A stretch of 64,000 bases of DNA from Prolixibacteraceae bacterium (lineage in GTDB: Bacteria > Bacteroidota > Bacteroidia > Bacteroidales > Prolixibacteraceae), in NCBI GenBank assembly GCA_019720755.1, contig CP081303.1, positions 2,728,001 through 2,792,000 of the forward strand. The letters are read 5' to 3'. Positions 10,578-19,233 of the stretch are shown one piece after another. Within the stretch, counting starts at the first letter, position 1; each line of letters opens with the position of its first letter. The position numbers were made by a program, and so were the translations under genes. The notes under the pieces are model-generated. The model did no database searches. It worked only from the letters and a program-made list of their open reading frames with translations, and was not told the origin of the DNA.

Positions 10578-13500
10578 CTACAAAAGTAACGATCTAAGAT
10601 CCTCTAGATCAAGAGTAGATGAAGTATCTGTTCCCTCTAGAATTTGATCGGCAAGATTTCTTTTGGTTTCATGTAGCCCTATAATCTTCTCTTCGATGGT
10701 TCCTTTGGTTATCAAGCGATAAACGGTCACAGGCTTATCTTGCCCCATACGATGAGCGCGGTCTGTAGCCTGATCTTCAATCGCTGGATTCCACCACGGA
10801 TCCATATGAATTACATAATCGGCTGCGGTAAGGTTTAACCCAACTCCACCAGCTTTCAAGCTGATAAGAAACACTTTGGGAGTTCCCTCTTGAAACATCT
10901 GAATCTGTTTATTACGCTTAGCCTTGCTCATAGTACCATCCAAATAACAATACTCATACCCCAATCTTTTCACTTGAGATTCGATCATTTTCAAATACCC
11001 CGTGAACTGACTAAACACAAGCACTTTATGGTCGCCATCAACAATGGTATTCAGAAGAGTCTCAAAATCTCTTAGTTTAGAACTATCTACTTTCATTTCA
11101 CCATCTACCAAAGCACTTGACAAACATGCTTGACGCAATCTTGTAATCTCAGCAAGAACTTGGAATCGTGCTTTTTGCGGCTCTGCATTCTCTATATTCT
11201 GCTGTGCCATAATACGACAAGCCTCATAATAATCTTTCTCTTCACTCGATAATTCTACCTCTCGAACAATCTCTGTCTTTTTGGGAAGCTCGGTTAACAC
11301 TTCACCTTTCGTTCTTCGCAGCAAAAAAGGACGAAACAATCTCTTTAAAAGCTCTCTATTCTTATCGACACTCTCGCCATTAAGATACTTCAACTGAAAA
11401 GATTTGTAATCGCCTAACAAACCTGGTATTAGAAATTGAAACAGATTCCAAAGCTCTCCCAAGTGGTTCTGTACAGGTGTTCCTGTTGCTGCAATTCGAA
11501 ACTTTGCTTCTAGATTCATCACGGCTTTAGAACGAGAAGTTTGGTTGTTTTTTATGGCATGGGCTTCATCCAAAGCAACCACATTCCAAGTTCTACTTTC
11601 CAACAAGGAGGTATTCGATTGCAACACACCATAGCTTATAACAAGGACATCACTATGGGTTAAAGACTGAATAAATTTCGGTCTATTCTTTAATGGAAGG
11701 ATCTTGCAATTTAACGCACAAGCAAATCGAGAAATCTCTCTCTCCCAGTTCGACACAACAGAAGAAGGAGCAACCACCACAGATGGTCCTTGGGCTTTAT
11801 ATTTATCGAGTAGTGCGAGAATCTGAATTGTTTTACCCAACCCCATATCATCAGCCAAACAAGCACCTAAACCTAGTTCATACAATTTACACAACCACTG
11901 AAAACCTTCCTTTTGATAGCTCCGTAACTCAGCCTTATACTCCTTGGACACCACAAAATTCTTTCTATCTATTTTCTGGATCTTCTCATGATGTTTCTTC
12001 CAATCAGAACTCACCTTTACATCCTCATGGTCCATCCAATCGTCAAACACGTCCATTAACATAGGATGTATTCGAAGTGATTCGTTATCCTCTGTAGAAG
12101 TTACTCCCAAAGCAGCAACCTTTTGTATCTTTTTCTGTAACGACTCACTCATTGACACATAATGACTTTCATCCAATTTAATAAAACGATTGTGTCCATT
12201 ATTGGTGCGTTTCATAAGCTCCACCAATGAAATAACATTATCCTTATCCAATTGCCATTGACTGCTCAAATCAAACCAACCATTGCTAGATTTTACCTCG
12301 ACATTTAGATCTTTTTCAGTAATAGTATTTGACAATTTAAAAAACTCTCCTTCTGGCCATAACATCGTCCATGAAGGAAAGTTCTCTTTGACAAATGTCA
12401 TCAACTTTAAAGACTCTAGTATATCACTTGAAGTTAATGAAAGATCTTCCTCCTGAAAGTCAAAATCCGTATCTTTAAATGCTTTAATCACCTCTCTACG
12501 CAGCTTGATCTCTTTCTCTTGATCTGTTCGAACCAAAAAAGAACGCCCTGTGCCTTCAATCACTAAATCTCTTGACTCGCACGCAATCTGACTCAAATAA
12601 TTCTGAATATCATGATGTTTAATCATAAAGTCGACTCTCAACAGATCACCAATAGGGCACATCTGCACCATAGGTCTTGCGACACTCTCCTGTACAGATA
12701 CAGTCGCTTCATTCGGATCACCATCGATAAAAAGCTTGGTTGAAAGCCCTTTTAAACTCACTTGAAATTCAGACCATTGTTCTTCTGGAACTTCAATACA
12801 ATTTCCACACTCTACCAATATTTTAGAGAACTTAATCTCTATATCCGATGCTTTGGTCACAAAGACATTGGTATCACTGTCAAAATAATAAGAGTAATTT
12901 TTTTCAACCTCTCTATTTCCCGTAATATAATAGATATTTTTACTCTTAACTATTTCAACAATAAAAGGATATTCTGTGATCTCAATCCGGTACTCATAAT
13001 CTTTGTTTGAATAAACATGAGGATGTTTTCGCAAAACATATAACATTTTCCCAAAGCAGGAAGTGTTCATGTCACCATAGCGATCTTCTTCATAGCAATT
13101 GGCTACCTCTATATCAATAATACTTGCAGAGGATGGTGGAGAAGTATTCAGCTTTGAAAATGAAAGCTTTCTTCCTTTATTTAATCCTTTTGCACCATAA
13201 GATCGCTCATAAGCATTCAGCTCCATATAGAAACCGAAATCACTCAAAATCCACATCACACACGAATTGGAATGTTTAGACTCTTCCATACTGAGCGACT
13301 GTATCATTTTGAGCGCCTTAACCCACGGCTCCTTTTTATCTAAAAAGTGATAGGTATAGAAGTCATCTTTTAGAAAGAAATCAAAAGGGATTTTATCTTC
13401 TGAGTCTTTTTCTGTAGAAACAATCTCATTACACTCCACCAAAACACGTTGAATATATGTGTTTTCTTTCAATCCTTCAATCTCATCTCTATTGCTTTTA

Positions 13501-14753
13501 ATAATTCTAATTATGAGAGATGGAAAGCCTAGCCATCTTGCAACCCAAACACCTATAATCCACGGAATATCAGCAAAGTCTTCCAACTCTTGATACAAAT
13601 TTAACCAAGCGCTTCGACTATTGAGCTCTTTTCCCTGATGGGCTCTAGCATAAAGTCGTAAAAACTTATAAGACAAGAAATAAAACGCTTCAATTCTATA
13701 GGTGGGTACTTTATAATTTGAAATCCCATCATTGGCAAGAGAAAGAAGTGCTTTAATCGATTTATCATCATTATTTTTTACCAAAATAAATGCGATAAAT
13801 AGCCCACGAAGACCAGGAACAAACAACTTCTTTTTGGTATGGTTCATATGACCATTAGTCCATTGATTAAGTTCATTTATGGGGACAGATCTCAGGGAAC
13901 CAAGATTATCAAACCAAGGCAATTTATATTCATTAAACTCTTCTCCTACACGCTGAATAAGCTCACCTATATACTTCTTATTACCAACAAAAAGAGGAGC
14001 TCCAATCCTTTCTTCATAAGTAAGCTTCTTTAATTCGGTTAAACGAGGATGAATCTTTACTAAACTAAATAAGATTTTATTTGGCGTATAAGTGACTATA
14101 AGTTCGATTATCCGACTTATGACCTCAGGCTGAAAATGATCAGAACAAACATCGATTTGCACCAAAAGTTCATCTAAGATGGCCTCATTAGAGTAAAGCA
14201 TTGGTAAAGCAAACAGTTTATCAGCAATCCTTCTCTGATTCTCTATTATTCTATATAAATCAATAACATTGTGACTCTCATCTCGTTTCAATCCAGAAAC
14301 AAGAAAATCAACACAAAACCTAGGTTCACAAAGTTGTAAAGCAACAAATACCTTCCCTTCAAAAGACAATTGCTCATCCTTTTCGATGGCTTTCATCATC
14401 ACCACTCCAAACTCACTATCACTATAAAGTTTTCCATGAACCTCATCTTCCCAATTGTTATAACTAAAAACAACACATCCATCCTGATCCTTATGTAATA
14501 TTTTTATCTCAAGTAAATCTGAGATAAAATGTTCTAATTTAGCTAAAGTATAATTCTTAGAAACTTCGCATTCTAACTTTAAACTCCAAAGGCATCGTTT
14601 GAACAGTTCTACATCACACACTTCCATAAGTTCCATAAAGTGACATGCATAGCAATAAAGCTCAGACGCATATTTATTCTTATTTATTTCAACATTAGAT
14701 CCCATTTTCTCTTTTTTTGGATTGTAACCATAAAACAACAAAAAATTCGTCAT
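10578..14753 (-). CDS. Large SNF2-family DEAD/DEAH-box helicase
   Basis: A 1391-residue protein. The C-terminal third is a canonical SNF2-type ATPase: motif I DDMGLGKT with the Walker lysine at residue 974, motif II DEAH in ALDEAHAIKN, motif III ATGTPVQN, and the helicase C domain ending with motif VI DRAHRMGQ. The first 900 residues are helical and lack a recognised catalytic motif; they probably hold the SNF2-associated region seen in bacterial RapA/HepA-like or SWF/SNF proteins. It would be a double-stranded DNA translocase acting on protein-DNA complexes. An internal start at 14705 (MGSNVEINKN), preceded by purine-rich AAAGAGAAA, is a good alternative to 14753. It is monocistronic and flanked by similar 20-base direct repeats. 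A housekeeping or a defence-related role are both possible. Confidence 0.88.
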   Translation of the reverse strand: MTNFLLFYGYNPKKEKMGSNVEINKNKYASELYCYACHFMELMEVCDVELFKRCLWSLKLECEVSKNYTLAKLEHFISDLLEIKILHKDQDGCVVFSYNNWEDEVHGKLYSDSEFGVVMMKAIEKDEQLSFEGKVFVALQLCEPRFCVDFLVSGLKRDESHNVIDLYRIIENQRRIADKLFALPMLYSNEAILDELLVQIDVCSDHFQPEVISRIIELIVTYTPNKILFSLVKIHPRLTELKKLTYEERIGAPLFVGNKKYIGELIQRVGEEFNEYKLPWFDNLGSLRSVPINELNQWTNGHMNHTKKKLFVPGLRGLFIAFILVKNNDDKSIKALLSLANDGISNYKVPTYRIEAFYFLSYKFLRLYARAHQGKELNSRSAWLNLYQELEDFADIPWIIGVWVARWLGFPSLIIRIIKSNRDEIEGLKENTYIQRVLVECNEIVSTEKDSEDKIPFDFFLKDDFYTYHFLDKKEPWVKALKMIQSLSMEESKHSNSCVMWILSDFGFYMELNAYERSYGAKGLNKGRKLSFSKLNTSPPSSASIIDIEVANCYEEDRYGDMNTSCFGKMLYVLRKHPHVYSNKDYEYRIEITEYPFIVEIVKSKNIYYITGNREVEKNYSYYFDSDTNVFVTKASDIEIKFSKILVECGNCIEVPEEQWSEFQVSLKGLSTKLFIDGDPNEATVSVQESVARPMVQMCPIGDLLRVDFMIKHHDIQNYLSQIACESRDLVIEGTGRSFLVRTDQEKEIKLRREVIKAFKDTDFDFQEEDLSLTSSDILESLKLMTFVKENFPSWTMLWPEGEFFKLSNTITEKDLNVEVKSSNGWFDLSSQWQLDKDNVISLVELMKRTNNGHNRFIKLDESHYVSMSESLQKKIQKVAALGVTSTEDNESLRIHPMLMDVFDDWMDHEDVKVSSDWKKHHEKIQKIDRKNFVVSKEYKAELRSYQKEGFQWLCKLYELGLGACLADDMGLGKTIQILALLDKYKAQGPSVVVAPSSVVSNWEREISRFACALNCKILPLKNRPKFIQSLTHSDVLVISYGVLQSNTSLLESRTWNVVALDEAHAIKNNQTSRSKAVMNLEAKFRIAATGTPVQNHLGELWNLFQFLIPGLLGDYKSFQLKYLNGESVDKNRELLKRLFRPFLLRRTKGEVLTELPKKTEIVREVELSSEEKDYYEACRIMAQQNIENAEPQKARFQVLAEITRLRQACLSSALVDGEMKVDSSKLRDFETLLNTIVDGDHKVLVFSQFTGYLKMIESQVKRLGYEYCYLDGTMSKAKRNKQIQMFQEGTPKVFLISLKAGGVGLNLTAADYVIHMDPWWNPAIEDQATDRAHRMGQDKPVTVYRLITKGTIEEKIIGLHETKRNLADQILEGTDTSSTLDLEDLRSLLL

Positions 14754-14819
14754 AGTCCACTACAAATCTGACTACAATCAGTATCTTAACTTTTTTTTAA
14801 TCTCTTACACCACAATATT

Positions 14820-14840
14820 TAGGTGTTTGTTCACACAAAT
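14820..14840 (+). repeat. Direct-repeat partner upstream of the SNF2 gene
   Basis: TAGGTGTTTGTTCACACAA matches TAGGTGTTTTGGTTCACACAA at 10503 apart from a two-base gap. The two copies flank the helicase gene in the same orientation. This may be a binding site or a trace of an insertion event; no integrase is near. Confidence 0.45.
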
Positions 14841-14982
14841 ATTTGACTTCCATTAATTTAGTTGTTTTATTTTATTACATCATTAATTTTCAACACTTTA
14901 AAGATTAGGATGACAATATTTAAGCAAATCACTGATAAAACAAAAGAGATATACTTCCTGTATTGAGAAAGCCCTTTACAAG

Positions 14983-15222
14983 ATGTCAAATATTGGACGA
15001 GTAAGACGTAATTTTATAATTGAGACATTTTGCCTATTATTAAGCATTATAGGGAAAATAAATTTTTTACAATTGGCTCGTTATGGCACCAAAAACGAAC
15101 TGACCTATAGAAAACAATTTGCGAAGTCTTTTGATTTTATGGAATTTAATCGTCATTTACTTGAAGAGTGTTATATAAAGGAGACAGCACCTCTTTGGCT
15201 TGATTTAAAATATTCACAATAG
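14983..15222 (+). pseudogene. Transposase N-terminal fragment (IS4-like)
   Basis: A 79-residue open frame (GRVRRNFIIETFCLLLSI, then GKINFLQLARYG and YRKQFAKSFDFMEFN) with the look of the N-terminal part of DDE transposases of IS4-type elements common in Bacteroidota. Those proteins are 350-450 residues, so this is a remnant. No catalytic residues are present and nothing in the following 150 bases continues the protein. It does not match the intact IS4 copy at 62.6 kb. Confidence 0.55.
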
Positions 15223-15372
15223 TGCCATCTCCTACTTTAAATGATGTAAGCTCTTCCACAAGAACCAATACGATTTAAAGGGATATAATCCTCAATGTAC
15301 AAACTTACATTTAAAGAATGCAAATGAGAACCTTATTAAACAGCAGCTTTGATATTCGAAGGGATACAACCT

Positions 15373-15519
15373 TTATGTATTCACACTATTTTTATGATTA
15401 TTGGAAAGTTTATCTTCAATATCTTTCACTTTTTCATGAAGTATAGCATTCTCTTTCGATAAAGCTCTGACTTTTGACATAACGCTGTCTATTTCTTTCA
15501 ATAACGACTCAACCTGCAT
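15373..15519 (-). pseudogene. Short coiled-coil remnant, IS66-transposase-like N terminus
   Basis: A 48-residue frame starting MQVESLLKEIDSVMSKVRAL and ending KLSNNHKNSVNT. The coiled coil followed by a KLxxNxKNS segment resembles the start of IS66-type transposases (there typically KLNQNSKNSSKPPS), where it would be followed by several hundred more residues. Here a TAA ends it, so it is a decayed fragment. The region from 15223 to 15800 contains nothing else I can read except an IS end at 15737. Confidence 0.45.
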
Positions 15520-15736
15520 TTTTAATACTCGATTCTCTTGTTATAAACAAGCCACTGCTCTCATGATTACAAAGATTCATTTATCTTGAGAACTTAGAAA
15601 AAATGAATACTCAAAGTAATCAACAACACAGCCTATCATTATCAACATGGGCACTAAAACAACGTGATAGAGGATTTTATTAGGTTTTTCCACTCAAAAA
15701 GAGCCTGAATATTTACAATATGGTTACCCGTTTTTT

Positions 15737-15764
15737 TTCATATACACGATTCATGGAAGAACCA
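15737..15764 (+). repeat. Orphan IS982-type element end
   Basis: The plus-strand sequence TTCATATACACGATTCATGG followed by AAGAACCA is the reverse complement, with few mismatches, of the ends of the decayed IS982 copies at 23858 and 25070 (GGTTCTTCCAT...). It lies just downstream of the ceramide cluster. No transposase sequence joins it. Confidence 0.55.
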
Positions 15765-15800
15765 CAAAAAAAAACGAAATTAAAAGAGACAGTATCATCT

Positions 15801-16805
15801 TCATAAGAGTCCCTCTTTTTGGTACCAAGAAAGTACATTTTTAAGGCCTGATTTAATATTATACTTAGGTTTAATCCCTAATTCCTGATACAAATGATTA
15901 TTATCACAAGCCCAATTCATTGCAGTAAGTTCTTTATATTTGTCCCTATTCAGATTAGATGGAACCTTAAAGATCTTTATTTTCAACTCCATTATCTCCA
16001 CAATGAATTTGAGAATAAATTTTGGGATCTTAATTCTTAATGTTTTCACGTTTAACACTGCTTTGGCTTGAAGCATAAAATACTCTACGCTATAAGTGTT
16101 CCCATCAGATACTTGAAAAATTCTATTTATGATATTAGACGTGGTGACATTCTCAATGACTGTTACAAGATCTTCTACATGAATAAAAGAGAGCTGTTGC
16201 TTAGGATTAGCCAGATATGGTTCAAGTCTCCATCGTATGACACTAAATATCTCAAGAAAATCTTTATCTCGAGGACCATACACCGCAGTAGGCCTGATAA
16301 TAATATAGGGTATAGTAGATTGATCTTGTAAAAATATTTCTGCTTTTCTTTTGCTACGTCCATAAGCCGTCACAGGATTTGGTATATCCTCTATGCCAAC
16401 AGGTTTTCCTGAAATAGGATTTCCAGGCCCCATCGCAGCAAGGCTACTAATAAAGACGAACTTTTTAGGAGAAGTTGACAAGTGACTTAAACTATCATAC
16501 AAATTCTGAGTACACCGAAAGTTTACTTTATCATATTGATTTTGAGTCGTTGCAATAGTAACTCCTGCATTATGAATCACATAATCAATATCAACTCCAC
16601 TCTCATTTAATTCATTCCACACCTTAACCAAATGGTTTGGATCTGCTAAATTGAGTGTTAGAAGCTGAATCTTATCGACAGGAAGCAGGTTCAATTTACT
16701 TGAACTACGGACTCCAGCAATAACATGGTGCCCTTGAGCTAGACACTTCTCGACAAGGAAACTACCGATAAAACCAGTAGCTCCAGTAATTAGAATATTA
16801 GCCAT
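15801..16805 (-). CDS. NAD-dependent epimerase/reductase, candidate ceramide reductase CerR
   Basis: A 334-residue extended short-chain dehydrogenase. The Rossmann motif GATGFIG occupies residues 8-14, catalytic Tyr148 and Lys152 sit in TAYGRSKRK, and Ser120 or Ser121 completes the triad. NAD(P)-dependent reduction or epimerisation is certain at family level. Its place as the last gene of a unit with serine palmitoyltransferase and a GNAT protein suggests that it is the bacterial CerR type, which reduces 3-oxoceramide to ceramide after N-acylation (known from Caulobacter). That assignment is inference from context. A strong hairpin separates it from the preceding gene, so its expression may be tuned separately. 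Confidence 0.75.
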   Translation of the reverse strand: MANILITGATGFIGSFLVEKCLAQGHHVIAGVRSSSKLNLLPVDKIQLLTLNLADPNHLVKVWNELNESGVDIDYVIHNAGVTIATTQNQYDKVNFRCTQNLYDSLSHLSTSPKKFVFISSLAAMGPGNPISGKPVGIEDIPNPVTAYGRSKRKAEIFLQDQSTIPYIIIRPTAVYGPRDKDFLEIFSVIRWRLEPYLANPKQQLSFIHVEDLVTVIENVTTSNIINRIFQVSDGNTYSVEYFMLQAKAVLNVKTLRIKIPKFILKFIVEIMELKIKIFKVPSNLNRDKYKELTAMNWACDNNHLYQELGIKPKYNIKSGLKNVLSWYQKEGLL

Positions 16806-16820
16806 ATAGTGAAGTTTAAG

Positions 16821-16849
16821 TTTTCCCCAGAGACCTACTCTGGGGAAAA
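16821..16849 (-). promoter_or_regulatory. Intercistronic hairpin inside the ceramide cluster
   Basis: Perfect 12-base arms TTTTCCCCAGAG and CTCTGGGGAAAA surround a five-base loop in the 49-base gap between the GNAT gene and the reductase gene. There is a short TTTT on the outer arm but no long T run afterwards, so partial termination or transcript stabilisation is more likely than full termination. Confidence 0.6.
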
Positions 16850-16854
16850 TAAAG

Positions 16855-17973
16855 TTATAGAGACTTGATGTAACAACGTCTTCTTTTATGTTGTTCTCCG
16901 TTAAAGAAACGCCACATTTGATGTATTTTTTTGTTATCCTCCAATTCGATATTGGTTTCAGCTTTTGTGATACCTAGATCGAATGCACCCTTGGTAATAT
17001 CATGCATAATGATTGCATTCACCCCTTTTCCTTGATACTCTTTATCGACAGCAATAAGATAAAGGTCTGCACAATCATTTTTCTTTAAGGCACGAAACAT
17101 ATGAAACACCCCCATTGGAAAAAGTTTCCCTCTTGCTTTTTGAAGTGCTTTCGTAAAAGAAGGCATACTAATACCTACACCAACAATTTTATCATTATGA
17201 TCCATTACCACCCCTATCATCTTGAGGTTTACGAAACTAAGATACGTTTTAGTATAATACTTCTTTTGAGCCTCATCAAGTTCTATATAGCCATACAGAT
17301 CTTTATAAGAGTCATTTATCAGCGAAAATATCTCATCTGCATGTTTCTTTAGCTCTCTACGAGAAGAGAAATATACACTTCTCAAATTATGGATTTTTTT
17401 ACAACGAGACGAAAGCTTACCGATACGACTCAATACTTTCTCCTCGGGATACAAAAGAAACTCAATCCAATCGGTACTTTTCGAGAACTCTAAAGCATCA
17501 ATATGCATTTCATAATAAGGGAAATTGTAATTTGTCGCCATTGTACCATCACGATCATGACCTTCAATTAACAACCCTTGACGATCCATATCGGTAAAGC
17601 CCATAGGGCCATGGACAATATCCACCCCTTCACTCTTCAACCATTCACATGCTTTCTCCATTAGCAAGTGAGAAACATTTTTATCATCAATAAAGTCGAA
17701 CAAACCAAATCGACCAATTTTTTTATTAATCTTCTTTTGCTCTCTTGTATTAATAATAGCACAAATACGTCCTACAATTTTATTTTGTTTCCAAGCCAAG
17801 AAATATTTGACACGACAAAAAGAGAGTGCTGGATTTTCATCACTCAGACATTTTTGTTCATCTAAATGGAGGGGGAAAGCTACTTGTTTATTTTCCTTAT
17901 AGAGATCCGTATAAAATTTGATAAATTTCTTTATATCTTTTTTAGAAGAAACTTCCTTTATCTCAATTGACAT
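16855..17973 (-). CDS. GNAT-fold acyltransferase, candidate bacterial ceramide synthase
   Basis: A 372-residue protein with a GNAT-type acetyltransferase fold in its second half (DLYLIAVDKEYQGKGVNAII, a pyrophosphate-loop-like QGKGVN, then DLGITKAETNIELEDNKKI). The N-terminal half contains the conserved FGFxD-like segment HGPMGFTDMDRQGLLIEG seen in this family. Its start overlaps the serine palmitoyltransferase gene by 16 bases, implying translational coupling. Proteins of this type are usually labelled only as GNAT or hypothetical. In Caulobacter a GNAT-like protein is the bacterial ceramide synthase that N-acylates 3-oxosphinganine, and this gene occupies the matching place. The substrate is therefore inferred, not seen. 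Confidence 0.72.
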   Translation of the reverse strand: MSIEIKEVSSKKDIKKFIKFYTDLYKENKQVAFPLHLDEQKCLSDENPALSFCRVKYFLAWKQNKIVGRICAIINTREQKKINKKIGRFGLFDFIDDKNVSHLLMEKACEWLKSEGVDIVHGPMGFTDMDRQGLLIEGHDRDGTMATNYNFPYYEMHIDALEFSKSTDWIEFLLYPEEKVLSRIGKLSSRCKKIHNLRSVYFSSRRELKKHADEIFSLINDSYKDLYGYIELDEAQKKYYTKTYLSFVNLKMIGVVMDHNDKIVGVGISMPSFTKALQKARGKLFPMGVFHMFRALKKNDCADLYLIAVDKEYQGKGVNAIIMHDITKGAFDLGITKAETNIELEDNKKIHQMWRFFNGEQHKRRRCYIKSL

Positions 17974-19175
17974 AATTCACCTTTTAAAATATTATGTTCT
18001 TTGAGAACTGCCGCAATATTTTCGATTGCAAAGTCAATTTGTTCTTTTGTATGAACCGCAGTAAGAGAAAAACGTAGCAATGCATCATTCTCTTTAACTC
18101 CAGGAGCTACAACAGGATTTACATATATACCTCTTTTTAAAATATCTCTCGCTATTTGAAATGTTAGTACACTATCACGAACATAAATTGGAATGATGGG
18201 AGTTTCTGCCATACCAATATCGAATCCTATCTCTTTCATACATCGTATTGCATACAATGTGTTATCCCAAAGACGCAATCTATGAGAGTCATCTGAACGA
18301 ATAACACGAAGTGTTGCCAAAGCAGAAGCCGTAGATGAAGGAGGAAGACTTGCACTAAACATATAGGTTCTAGACGCATGGTTAAGATATTCAATGATAT
18401 CATTGGATCCTGCCACAAATCCACCAACAGAAGCCAAAGATTTGCTAAAGGTACCCCCAATAAGGTCTACTTCATCCGTTACTCCATAGTGAGAGGAAGT
18501 TCCCGCACCATGATTGCCAATAACTCCAATAGCATGGGCACAATCTACAAAAGTGAACGCATCATGTTTTTTTGCGACTTCAACAATTTTATCTAATCTA
18601 GCAATGTCACCATCCATAGAGAAGATACCGTCCGTTACAATTAGCTTAGTCCCCTTTTTAGAAGAGATATGATTTAACTTCTGCTCCAAACTCATAGGAG
18701 AATTATGACGGTATTTTATTCGTTGTGCCATACTCATACGACACCCATCAATAATAGATGCATGGTCTAGTTCATCAATTAATATATAATCGTTTTTACC
18801 AACCATAGCAGGAATAACTCCCGTATTAACCTGAAACCCTGTAGGAAATACAATAGTGCGTTCTTTTCCTAGCCATTCGGCTAATTCATTTTCAAGTTTA
18901 TGGTGAAGGTCAATAGTACCATTCATAAAACGGCTTCCTGTACAAGAAGTACCATATTTTTTAATTGCTTGGATACTTGCCTCCTTAACCTCAGGATGGT
19001 TATTTAATCCAAGATAATTGTTCGATCCAAACATTAAAACCTCTTTCCCATCAATGATACTAGTATCCGATTGATTAGAAGAAATTTCTTTAAAATAAGG
19101 ATACATATCTGCTTCCTTAAGCAGTCTTGCTTGCATTATCAGATTATTGTTTCTGACAAAATCATATTTACTCAT
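17958..19175 (-). CDS. spt: Serine palmitoyltransferase (sphingolipid entry enzyme)
   Basis: A 405-residue alpha-oxoamine synthase of fold-type I. PLP-binding Lys245 lies in GTFSKSLASVGGF, Asp211 and His214 in FVDCAHAIG contact the cofactor, and His138 in LDHASIIDG stacks on the ring. The sequence begins MSKYDFVRNNNLIMQARLL like Bacteroides serine palmitoyltransferases, and unlike 2-amino-3-ketobutyrate ligase or BioF. It condenses serine with a long-chain acyl-CoA or acyl-ACP to 3-oxosphinganine at the membrane surface. Its end overlaps the GNAT gene. Alternative family members cannot be fully excluded without a tree, but the neighbourhood strongly supports sphingolipid synthesis. Confidence 0.9.
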   Translation of the reverse strand: MSKYDFVRNNNLIMQARLLKEADMYPYFKEISSNQSDTSIIDGKEVLMFGSNNYLGLNNHPEVKEASIQAIKKYGTSCTGSRFMNGTIDLHHKLENELAEWLGKERTIVFPTGFQVNTGVIPAMVGKNDYILIDELDHASIIDGCRMSMAQRIKYRHNSPMSLEQKLNHISSKKGTKLIVTDGIFSMDGDIARLDKIVEVAKKHDAFTFVDCAHAIGVIGNHGAGTSSHYGVTDEVDLIGGTFSKSLASVGGFVAGSNDIIEYLNHASRTYMFSASLPPSSTASALATLRVIRSDDSHRLRLWDNTLYAIRCMKEIGFDIGMAETPIIPIYVRDSVLTFQIARDILKRGIYVNPVVAPGVKENDALLRFSLTAVHTKEQIDFAIENIAAVLKEHNILKGELCQLR

Positions 19176-19233
19176 TCTTTAAAACGTTTTAATGATTTAA
19201 ATAAATTGTTCTATATAGAAGATATGTGTACTC

